From Bacteroidales bacterium UBA4772 (GTDB taxonomy: Bacteria; Bacteroidota; Bacteroidia; Bacteroidales; VadinHA17): 64,000 bases of DNA. The position numbers and the translations under genes are program-made. The number at the start of each line of letters is the position of its first letter. Position 1 is the first letter of the stretch. The stretch spans positions 22,875-86,874 of the forward strand of contig DHHM01000020.1 in NCBI GenBank assembly GCA_002403305.1. Reading direction: 5' to 3'. Positions 56,340-62,940 of the stretch are shown one piece after another. The notes under the pieces are model-generated. The model ran no database searches. It had not been told where the DNA came from and was given only the letters and a program-made list of their open reading frames with translations.

Positions 56340-57299
56340 ATGGATCACGGCAAAATGGAACCGCTGGGCGAGGCGGTACCTGTGGAAGAGCTGGTTGCGG
56401 AGCTGGCAAGGATCGGTTACCTGAGAAAGACCAACAACGCCAACAACGAGGTATATCTCTTTGACAACCGCACATCACCGCTGCTGATGCACGAGATAGG
56501 CCACATCCGCGAACTCACCTTCAGGCATGCCGGCGGCGGCACAGGCAAGGCGCTCGACCTCGACGAGTACGACCTCGACCCCGACCATCCCCAGAAACAA
56601 CTGATAATCTGGGACCCCGACAACCGCGAGATCATCGGCGGCTACCGCTTCATCTTCCCGGAACACAAGGAAAAGGACTTCTCCATCGAGCGGTTCGCAT
56701 CGTCGTCATACTTCACCTTCTCCCGGAAGTTCATCAAGAAATACCTGCCCCACACCATGGAGCTCGGGCGTTCATTTGTCCGGCCGGAGTACCAGAGCGC
56801 CGCGATGGGTCGCAAGAGCCTCTACTCCCTCGATAACCTGTGGGACGGACTCGGAGCTATCATCATAGATCACAGGCAGATACGATATCTCTTCGGGAAG
56901 GTGACGATGTACACCCATTACAACGTGCAGGCGCGGAATATGATCCTCTGGTTCATGCTGAAGTACTTCCCCGATCCCGAGAGGCTTGCCCTGCCAGATG
57001 ACCCGGTAGTTATTGACGTCCACCCCGACCAGATGAAGCAGATCTTTACCGGGAAATCATTTAAGCAGGACCTGAAGATTTTAGGGCAGGAGGTGCGCCG
57101 GCTGGGAGAGAACATCCCGCCGCTGATCAACGCCTACATGAACCTCTCTCCCACGATGCGGTGTTTCGGCACCTTCATCAACCACCATTTCGGCAACGTG
57201 GAGGAGACCGGCATCATGATCACCGTGCGCGACATCTACATCGAAAAAATCAACCGCCACCTCGCCTCATACCGGGAAGATTTCGACATATCACAATGA
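56340..57299 (+). CDS. glsB: GNAT-fold N-acyltransferase, GlsB/OlsB-like
   Basis: 319 residues from the ATG at 56340, with GGAG at 56330-56333; an in-frame TTG at 56328 is less likely. The GNAT/hemolysin-like pattern includes VYLFDNRTSPLLMHEIGHIRELTFR, DEYDLDPDHPQKQLIIWDPDNREIIGGYRF, and TMELGRSFVRPEYQ. Relatives transfer a fatty acyl chain from acyl-ACP to an amino acid (glycine in GlsB, ornithine in OlsB), here supplying the substrate for the upstream O-acyltransferase. Role in membrane aminolipid synthesis is inferred from the pair. Confidence 0.8.
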   Translation: MDHGKMEPLGEAVPVEELVAELARIGYLRKTNNANNEVYLFDNRTSPLLMHEIGHIRELTFRHAGGGTGKALDLDEYDLDPDHPQKQLIIWDPDNREIIGGYRFIFPEHKEKDFSIERFASSSYFTFSRKFIKKYLPHTMELGRSFVRPEYQSAAMGRKSLYSLDNLWDGLGAIIIDHRQIRYLFGKVTMYTHYNVQARNMILWFMLKYFPDPERLALPDDPVVIDVHPDQMKQIFTGKSFKQDLKILGQEVRRLGENIPPLINAYMNLSPTMRCFGTFINHHFGNVEETGIMITVRDIYIEKINRHLASYREDFDISQ

Positions 57300-57316
57300 T
57301 TTGGATATAGTCCGGG

Positions 57317-57366
57317 TACAATACCTGATCCCCCCGATACGCCTGACGGCTATCGGGGCAGGCTCT
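57317..57366. repeat. TACAATACC core plus long CCCCGATA hairpin
   Basis: TACAATACC, then CCCCGATA-C-GCC-TGAC-GGC-TATCGGGG (57332-57358) and GCAGGCTCTAC. Sister of the element at 35264-35303. It could terminate glsB transcription, but no T-run follows. Confidence 0.72.
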
Positions 57367-57397
57367 ACGGGGAACTATACTTTGTTGCTTCCTTATC

Positions 57398-57422
57398 TAC
57401 AGTACTTGAAAGCCTACGGCTT
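57398..57422. repeat. TACAGTACTT core plus AAGCC-TAC-GGCTT palindrome
   Basis: CTACAGTACTTGAA followed by AAGCC-TAC-GGCTT at 57410-57422. The stem differs from the 55268 copy by paired changes that keep base pairing. Confidence 0.8.
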
Positions 57423-57480
57423 AATTACATTACGCACACTGGGGAAAAATAATTCTTGACGCTATTGTTTTGCCCGGATC

Positions 57481-57555
57481 GCCTTCAGAGCTTTTTCGGA
57501 ACAAGAGAGCCATTCACTTCATTGCGTTTCTTTTGGGCAAGCAAAAGAAATGAAA
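57481..57555. repeat. 75-bp dispersed hairpin repeat, copy 2
   Basis: One mismatch from copy 1 (55330-55404), same orientation. It ends five bases from the purF stop. The 9-bp hairpin might act in mRNA 3' end formation or stability for purF, but a T-run is missing. Confidence 0.95.
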
Positions 57556-57559
57556 AGTA

Positions 57560-59401
57560 TCAATACGCTCGATCGTTCTTCCCTTCGATATAGTTAACAA
57601 ACGCCCGGTTGACCACCCGATTCCCTCCCGGCGTCGGGTAATTACCGGTAAAGTACCAGTCACCCGTGTGACCCGGACAAGCCTCGTGGAGACCCTCCAC
57701 CGACTGGTAAACAACGTCAATCTCCGCCCCTGTCTCCGGCGTCTTCAGCATCTCCGCTATCTGACGCGAAATTTCTTCGTCGCTGAAACCGGCGTAAATC
57801 TCCTTAACCACATTTACCATCTCACTGTCAGGCTTCTGCAACTCTTCCTGCGCCCTTTCGTACACCCGGGTAATCAAATCCTCCCTGCCCGTCTTCTTCA
57901 GCAGTTCAATCGCTGCCCTGAACGCGATGAAATCGCCCAGCTTCGCCATGTCGATGCCGTAACAGTCGGGGTACCGTATCTGCGGCGAGGAGGAGACGAC
58001 CACGATCCTCTTCGGCTCAAGCCGGTCGAGAATGCTAATGATGCTCTCTCTAAGCGTAGTGCCGCGGACTATGGAGTCGTCGAGAACAACCAGGTTATCC
58101 TTTCCTCTCCTGATGACACCGTAGGTGACGTCGTACACGTGGCCTACCAGGTCATTCCGACTGCGGTCCTCGGTGATGAAGGTCCTCAGCTTGATATCCT
58201 TCACCGCTATCTTCTCTATGCGCGGTCTCACATCCATGATCCTCTCGAAGTCGGAGACGGTTATTGAATCACCTTTACGCATCAAGGCCTGCCGGCGCCG
58301 ACTGTTGAGCCAGTCATCGAGGCCCTTTATCAAGCCGTAGAAGGCGCTCTCGGCGGTGTTGGGGATATATGAAAAGACAGTGTTCCTGATGTCGTTGTCC
58401 ACCGCAGCCAGCACAGGTTTCGTGAGTGTCTCTCCGAGCTTCTTCCGCTCGCGGTAGATATCCTTGTCTGTTCCCCTCGAAAAATAAATCCTTTCAAAAG
58501 AACACTTTGCCGGCTCTGCCGCAGGAAGTATCTCTTTCAGCGAATATTCGCCATTCGCCTTAATAATCAGTGCCTTACCAGGATCAAGCTCAATGACCTT
58601 GTCAGTCCTGATATTGAATACCGTCTGTATGACAGGCCGCTCCGAGGCTGCCACCACGATCTCGTCATCGGCATACCAGAAGGCAGGCCTGATCCCGGCC
58701 GGATCGCGCAGGACGAAGGCGTCGCCGTGTCCGAGCATCCCTGCCATGACATAACCGCCGTCCCATCGACGGGCAGCGTTCTGCAGCACCGCGGCGAGAT
58801 CGAGTTCGTTCTCAATGACAGGCGATATCTCGCGCTTCGAGTATCCCTTTTCCTTATAAAACCTGTAAAGCCGTTCGACCTCCTCATCAAGGAAATGGCC
58901 GATGTTCTCAAGGACCGTGATGGTATCTGAGAAGTCCACGGGGTTCTGCCCGATCTCTATGAGGTGGTTGAAGAGCACCTCCATGTTGGTCAGGTTGAAG
59001 TTGCCGGCCATGACCAGACTGCGCGACCGCCAGTTGTTCTCGCGGGTGACGGGGTGAACGTAGTCGATGTTATAGTTGCCATAGGTGCCGTAGCGCAGGT
59101 GCCCGAGCCAGACATCGCAGGGCCTCTCCGTCACCTCGGGATAGATGCGGTCAAAGACATCCTGGATGGGATTGGAGGAGTTGGAGCGCTGGCGGTGTAT
59201 GTAGCGTGTTCCCGGCCTGGCGCCGATGTATATGCCTGCCAGCCCGGCGCCGTCCTGACCCCTGTTGTGCTGCTTCTCCATCATGAGGTACATCTTGCGC
59301 AGGCTATAGTCCCATGATCCGTATTTATCAATGTAGTATTGTGCGGGGTGTAGCATTCTCATCAGTGCAATCCCGCATTCGTGCTTTATGCTCTCGCTCA
59401 T
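57560..59401 (-). CDS. purF: Amidophosphoribosyltransferase (long Bacteroidota type)
   Basis: Predicted to form 5-phosphoribosylamine from PRPP and glutamine, the first step of purine synthesis. 613 residues, longer than the classic 470-500 form because of an extended glutaminase domain. The N-terminal nucleophile is at Cys9 (KHECGIALM), so processing would have to remove a short propeptide. Glutaminase landmarks: KQHNRGQDGAGLAG, LGHLRYGTYG. PRPP loop: LVVLDDSIVRGTTLRESI. Some genomes carry this besides a standard PurF, so a paralog role is possible. Its 5' region is part of a 60-bp triplication. Confidence 0.85.
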   Translation of the reverse strand: MSESIKHECGIALMRMLHPAQYYIDKYGSWDYSLRKMYLMMEKQHNRGQDGAGLAGIYIGARPGTRYIHRQRSNSSNPIQDVFDRIYPEVTERPCDVWLGHLRYGTYGNYNIDYVHPVTRENNWRSRSLVMAGNFNLTNMEVLFNHLIEIGQNPVDFSDTITVLENIGHFLDEEVERLYRFYKEKGYSKREISPVIENELDLAAVLQNAARRWDGGYVMAGMLGHGDAFVLRDPAGIRPAFWYADDEIVVAASERPVIQTVFNIRTDKVIELDPGKALIIKANGEYSLKEILPAAEPAKCSFERIYFSRGTDKDIYRERKKLGETLTKPVLAAVDNDIRNTVFSYIPNTAESAFYGLIKGLDDWLNSRRRQALMRKGDSITVSDFERIMDVRPRIEKIAVKDIKLRTFITEDRSRNDLVGHVYDVTYGVIRRGKDNLVVLDDSIVRGTTLRESIISILDRLEPKRIVVVSSSPQIRYPDCYGIDMAKLGDFIAFRAAIELLKKTGREDLITRVYERAQEELQKPDSEMVNVVKEIYAGFSDEEISRQIAEMLKTPETGAEIDVVYQSVEGLHEACPGHTGDWYFTGNYPTPGGNRVVNRAFVNYIEGKNDRAY

Positions 59402-59521
59402 CTTGCTTCAGAGGTTTTTTCTAAGTGCGATCCCGTCCTTGTGCTGTCTGCTCACACTCATATTACCTGACGGGATTTCCACTATTGTAACCCCGCACGT
59501 ATGCATTCTGTTCAGGTTCAT
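59342..59521 (-). repeat. 60-bp degenerate tandem triplication across the purF start
   Basis: Minus-strand ATGs at 59401, 59461 and 59521 are exactly 60 bases apart, and the codons after each align: SESIKHECGIAL (purF), SVSRQHKDGIAL and NLNRMHTCGVTI. The sequence before each ATG also aligns with the end of the SPOR gene (ATCCGGTGCAGTAAG, ATCCCGTCAGGTAAT, AACCTCTGAAGCAAG). The middle unit contains a TGA, so the outer starts cannot extend PurF. Confidence 0.85.
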
Positions 59522-59522
59522 C

Positions 59523-59984
59523 TTACTGCACCGGATTTTTATAGGCGATGACATCGCGTATCAGGTACGCCTCGGGATATTTCTTCAGTATGTCGAAGTA
59601 GACTATTGCAGCCTCCTCGCGCGTGCGGAAGTCGCCCACCTTCACCTTGAACCAGTTGGGTCTGTCGAAAGTGCGGTATGTCCTGATATCGGGAAAGTCC
59701 TCCATGAAGCGTGCGCGTATTTTGTTGGAGTCATCTCCTGCCGTGCGGTGCCCGCCGCGGTATATCTGGATGCGCCACCCGTCGACGCCGTTCTTCGATG
59801 CGTTGGCGATGATGTGCCTGATTACCAGCGTGTCTATAGTCGGATCCTGGACAATGACCAGCCTCTCAGCCATGTAGCGCGGACGGTCTTTGTTCATGAT
59901 CTGAAGCACGCCCATCGACTCCTGTGCCCTGAGGAAGGTTGGCAGGAGGAATATTATTACTGCGACAAGCAACGATGGTCTCAT
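59523..59984 (-). CDS. SPOR-domain exported protein
   Basis: 153 residues: signal peptide MRPSLLVAVIIFLLPTFLRAQ, then a central segment (IVQDPTIDTLVIRHIIANA) and a SPOR domain (GWRIQIYRGG...ARFMEDFPDIRTYRTFDRPNWFKVKVGDFRTREEAAIVYFDILKKYP, about 75-145). SPOR domains bind denuded glycan strands at division sites. It lies directly upstream of purF, whose starts appear to be copied into the junction. Confidence 0.87.
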   Translation of the reverse strand: MRPSLLVAVIIFLLPTFLRAQESMGVLQIMNKDRPRYMAERLVIVQDPTIDTLVIRHIIANASKNGVDGWRIQIYRGGHRTAGDDSNKIRARFMEDFPDIRTYRTFDRPNWFKVKVGDFRTREEAAIVYFDILKKYPEAYLIRDVIAYKNPVQ

Positions 59985-59988
59985 GAGG

Positions 59989-59996
59989 CAAATATA
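59989..59996 (-). promoter_or_regulatory. Putative -7 element touching the SPOR gene start
   Basis: Minus-strand TATATTTG, exact TAnnTTTG, ending four bases before the ATG at 59984. Implies a leaderless transcript for SPOR (and possibly purF). Confidence 0.5.
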
Positions 59997-60266
59997 CTAC
60001 AGATTTTTCTTAGGAGGTATATTCAATTACTATTCCAATTGTTCATCAGGCCAAGGGAATTCTGACTTATTATCTCATTCCCGCCGACTATCAATTAACC
60101 CGTTTCCGCTTCCGATGGCCATCGAATAACCCAACAGCGCTTCCGGATCATCTCATTAACCAGATCTCGCTTCCGCATCAACACCTCACAACGCTGCGTC
60201 ATCAACCCGCCAGGCCTATTAATATTCTGCTTTGGCGCCTCGACAAATTTGTTGATGATCAGCTGC
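59997..60266. other. Spacer between the SPOR gene and yebC with degenerate repeats
   Basis: No gene supported. CGCTTCCG recurs at 60107, 60138 and 60168 within loosely similar units of about 30 bases, each followed by ATC- or ATGG-containing sequence and CATTAACC- or AATAACC-like tails. Confidence 0.5.
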
Positions 60267-61019
60267 CTACGCCAATTCTTCCGCCAACTCGTCAGTTATC
60301 TCGAGGTTATGATATACGGCCTGCACATCGTCATCATCCTCAAGGGCTTCTATCAGCTTCATCACCTTGCGTGCCGACTCGATGTCGAGTGTCTTTGTCT
60401 CTTTCGGGACGCGCTTGAGCATAGCTTCGTCGGGCTCGATATCCAGCTCCTCCAGTTTCTTGTTGACACTGCCGAAGTCGTCCTTTGCGCAGGTGACCGT
60501 GATTACTTCATCATCGATCTCAATATCCTCAGCGCCGGCATCAATAAGCTCAAGCTCAAGGCTTTCCATGTCCTTGCCCTTAAGATCTTCGGTATTGATG
60601 GTGAAGACCCCCTTGCGGTCAAAGAGGAATGTCAGTGATCCGTTTGGACCGAGAGCTCCGTTGTACTTGCCGAAGACAAACCGCACGGTAGCCAGGGTGC
60701 GGTTGGTGTTGTCGGTGAGACCTTCGACGAATACGGCGATGCCGTTGGAGGCGTATCCCTCGTAGGTCATCTCATGGTATGCCTCGGCATCGGCACCGGA
60801 GGCCTTTTTTATTGCCCTGTCGATGTTGTCCTTGGGCATGTTGGCGCCCTTGGCGTTCTGTATTGCCAGCCTTAGGCGAGCGTTTCCTGCCGGGTCAGGA
60901 CCGCCCTCGCGGACTGAGATCATTATCTCCTTGATGATCTTCGTAAAGATCTTCCCTCTCTTGGCGTCTGCCGCCCCCTTCTTGCGTTTGATGGTTGACC
61001 ATTTGCTGTGACCTGACAT
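60267..61019 (-). CDS. yebC: YebC/PmpR-family protein (TACO1-like)
   Basis: 250 residues, full length. Begins MSGHSKWSTIKRKKGAADAKRGKIFTKIIKEI, with the RLAIQNAKGANMPKDNIDRAIKKASG and YEGYASNGIAVFVEGLTDNTNRT segments that define the family. Described as a DNA-binding regulator in some bacteria and, more recently, as a translation factor relieving ribosome stalling. No operon partner is evident here. Confidence 0.96.
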   Translation of the reverse strand: MSGHSKWSTIKRKKGAADAKRGKIFTKIIKEIMISVREGGPDPAGNARLRLAIQNAKGANMPKDNIDRAIKKASGADAEAYHEMTYEGYASNGIAVFVEGLTDNTNRTLATVRFVFGKYNGALGPNGSLTFLFDRKGVFTINTEDLKGKDMESLELELIDAGAEDIEIDDEVITVTCAKDDFGSVNKKLEELDIEPDEAMLKRVPKETKTLDIESARKVMKLIEALEDDDDVQAVYHNLEITDELAEELA

Positions 61020-61041
61020 ATGGATTCTGTTTTAGCGTTTA

Positions 61042-61070
61042 CAAAAATATACAATTCCTGTAATCTGCAA
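61042..61070 (-). promoter_or_regulatory. Putative promoter of yebC
   Basis: Minus strand: TTG at 61068-61070, an 18-base spacer, TATTTTTG at 61042-61049, then 22 bases to the ATG. A reasonable -33/-7 pair. Confidence 0.5.
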
Positions 61071-61100
61071 TCTATCGGGCCAGGGCTAGGTGAATGGCTA

Positions 61101-61127
61101 AACGCCGTAGGCGTTCAAGTATTGTAG
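61101..61127. repeat. AACGCC-GTA-GGCGTT palindrome plus AAGTATTGTAG
   Basis: Inverted orientation of the TACAATACTT palindrome family; a 6-bp stem with GTA in the loop, followed by the reverse complement of the core. Confidence 0.8.
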
Positions 61128-61153
61128 ATTATGTCATTGAGCAGATAATCAAT

Positions 61154-61177
61154 ACCCTGTAGGGGTTACAGTATTGT
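61154..61177. repeat. ACCCT-GTA-GGGGT palindrome plus AGTATTGTA
   Basis: Second inverted family member 50 bases on; one T-G wobble in the stem, followed by ACAGTATTGTA. Confidence 0.7.
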
Positions 61178-61215
61178 ATGAGTACGTAATAACCTTGCCC
61201 CTGCTATATTTTTTC

Positions 61216-61223
61216 TAATTTTG
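61216..61223 (+). promoter_or_regulatory. Putative -7 element for miaB
   Basis: TAATTTTG within CTAATTTTGCTCC, ten bases before the ATG at 61234. The same 13-mer precedes the LolC/E-type permease at 30205. Confidence 0.5.
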
Positions 61224-61233
61224 CTCCACCAAT

Positions 61234-62868
61234 ATGGCAAAGAAATACTACATCGAAACCTACGGCTGCCAGATGAATGTCGCTGACAGCGAGGTTGTTG
61301 CTTCAATACTCGGAGACGCCGGATACAGCGCCGTTAAGGATATCAAACAGGCAGACCTCATCCTCGTCAACACCTGCTCCATCCGGGAAAATGCCGAGCA
61401 GCGCGTATGGGGCCGGCTCGACCTCTTCCGGAGCGAAAAAAGAAAACGCCCGCAGGTGATTGTGGGCGTGCTGGGATGCATGGCAGAACGACTGAAGGAG
61501 AAGCTACTGGAGAGCGACAAGATGGTAGACATGGTTGTGGGCCCTGATGCCTACCGCGACCTGCCGATGCTTGTCGAGACGGCCGGAGCCGGACATGCGG
61601 CAGTAAACGTATTATTATCACGCGAGGAAACCTATGCGGATATCTCGCCCGTCCGTCTCGAGAGCAACGGCGTCTCGGCCTTCATCTCCATCATGCGTGG
61701 CTGCAACAATATGTGCGCCTACTGCGTAGTGCCTTATGTCCGTGGCGCTGAGAGAAGCAGGGACCCGGAAACAATTGTGCGCGAGACACGTGAGGCCTTT
61801 GACATGGGTTATCGCGAGGTGACCCTCCTTGGGCAGAATGTTAATTCCTATTTATGGAAAGGAATCGAATCAAACAGCAATCATGAGCTCTTGCTGAAAG
61901 AAAAAGCTCACCCCAACCGGATTGAAAATCCCGTCCATGAAAGAAGAATCACACCCCGAGTTGCCGATAGCACCGGGAGCGAATCTAACAGTTTGGATAA
62001 TAGCAGTGAGACTATTGCTGGCGGGTTTTTATCAACCCCGGATCGTCCTGCCGCAACTGGTTTTGCAGCTCTACTGGAAATGGTTGCAAAGGTTGACCCC
62101 CGACTTCGCGTACGGTTCTCCACCTCCCACCCCAAGGATCTGTCGGATGATGTACTTGAGGTCATGGCAAAGCACAATAACATATGCAAGCACATACATC
62201 TCCCGGTGCAGAGCGGAAGCACCACCGTCCTGGAACGAATGAACCGCAAATACACGCGCGATTGGTACCTTGGCAGAATTGCTGCTATCAATCGCATTCT
62301 TCCGGGCTGTACCCTTTCGACCGACATCATCGCAGGCTTTTGCGGTGAGACAGAGGAGGAACACCGGGAGACCCTCAGTCTGATGAAAGAGGTTGGATTT
62401 GATTTTGCTTACATGTTCAAGTATTCCGAGCGCCCCGACACTAAAGCTGCGCGTCATATGAAAGATGATGTGCCGGAGGAGGTCAAAACCCGTCGACTTA
62501 ATGAGATCATCGCCCTGCAGAACGAGCTCTCCGCTGTCAGCAAAAAAGCCGATATCGGGAAAACCTTCGAGGTGCTCGTTGAAGGGAGGGCACGAAAAAG
62601 CATGGCGGAACCGGATTCTGCTGAGATACCAGATAATGGCAAGCCACAAAAAAGAATTTCTGATGTGGATTCTTCCGGCGATGACTCCACCGGCAAGGCT
62701 ATTATTGGCGAAGCGGGTCAGCCTCATCTGCCGACAATGATGGGCCGCACCACCGGTAACAAGGTCGTAGTCTTCCAGGCTGAAAGTATAAGGCCTGGAA
62801 ATTATGTAAATGTGACCATCACCCGGTCAACCTCAGCCACACTGATTGGCAACATTGTACATCAATGA
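61234..62868 (+). CDS. miaB: tRNA-2-methylthio-N6-dimethylallyladenosine synthase, with two insertions
   Basis: Radical SAM methylthiotransferase acting on i6A37 of tRNA. 544 residues, about 90-100 more than usual. UPF0004 domain with cluster-binding Cys in ETYGCQMN, LVNTCSIRENA and VGVLGCMAERL; radical SAM CxxxCxxC as RGCNNMCAYCVVPYVRG; LLGQNVNSY; FSTSHPKDLSDDVLEVMA; a TRAM domain at the end (GRTTGNKVVVFQ). Insertions: about residues 209-275 between NSYLWKG and GFAALLEMV, and about 457-499 in the TRAM domain. Both are polar and lie at loops, so function is probably kept. Confidence 0.95.
   Translation: MAKKYYIETYGCQMNVADSEVVASILGDAGYSAVKDIKQADLILVNTCSIRENAEQRVWGRLDLFRSEKRKRPQVIVGVLGCMAERLKEKLLESDKMVDMVVGPDAYRDLPMLVETAGAGHAAVNVLLSREETYADISPVRLESNGVSAFISIMRGCNNMCAYCVVPYVRGAERSRDPETIVRETREAFDMGYREVTLLGQNVNSYLWKGIESNSNHELLLKEKAHPNRIENPVHERRITPRVADSTGSESNSLDNSSETIAGGFLSTPDRPAATGFAALLEMVAKVDPRLRVRFSTSHPKDLSDDVLEVMAKHNNICKHIHLPVQSGSTTVLERMNRKYTRDWYLGRIAAINRILPGCTLSTDIIAGFCGETEEEHRETLSLMKEVGFDFAYMFKYSERPDTKAARHMKDDVPEEVKTRRLNEIIALQNELSAVSKKADIGKTFEVLVEGRARKSMAEPDSAEIPDNGKPQKRISDVDSSGDDSTGKAIIGEAGQPHLPTMMGRTTGNKVVVFQAESIRPGNYVNVTITRSTSATLIGNIVHQ
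62602..62730 (+). repeat. Low-complexity insertion in the miaB TRAM region
   Basis: Encodes about 43 polar residues. Contains TTCCGGCGATGACTCC (62673-62688), which matches gatE TCCGGAGATGACTCC at all but one base, and shares the exact 12-mer CTTCCGGCGATG with gatE 33587-33598. Both insertions encode SGDDS. Confidence 0.5.
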
Positions 62869-62890
62869 CCATCTCGATGGCACGGCAAGT

Positions 62891-62940
62891 TGAGGTTCCG
62901 CCATCTGGCGGAACCTCAATCCCGACAACGAAGTGTCGGG
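62891..62940. promoter_or_regulatory. Two tandem hairpins between miaB and the radical SAM gene
   Basis: TGAGGTTCCGCC-ATCT-GGCGGAACCTCA (12-bp perfect stem, 62891-62918), then CCCGACA-ACGAAG-TGTCGGG (62921-62940). No T-run follows. The second stem covers the GTG proposed as the next gene's start, so it could hide or delay initiation. Confidence 0.75.

Larger units (their letters stand above)
57300..57559. other. Convergent spacer between glsB and purF, filled with repeats
   Basis: 260 bases carrying a CAATACC/CCCCGATA hairpin element, a TACAGTACTT palindrome element and copy 2 of the 75-bp repeat, in the same order and orientation as the palindrome and 75-bp repeat upstream of glsA. Confidence 0.8.

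Noticed and set aside
57481..57555. Standard rho-independent terminator for purF or glsB
   Set aside because: A good stem exists, but no T-run follows on either strand at the proper side, and the same sequence lies upstream of glsA.
59411..59521. Separate 37-codon gene upstream of purF
   Set aside because: It aligns with two tandem copies of the purF start, so it is better read as a duplication product; translation is unproven.
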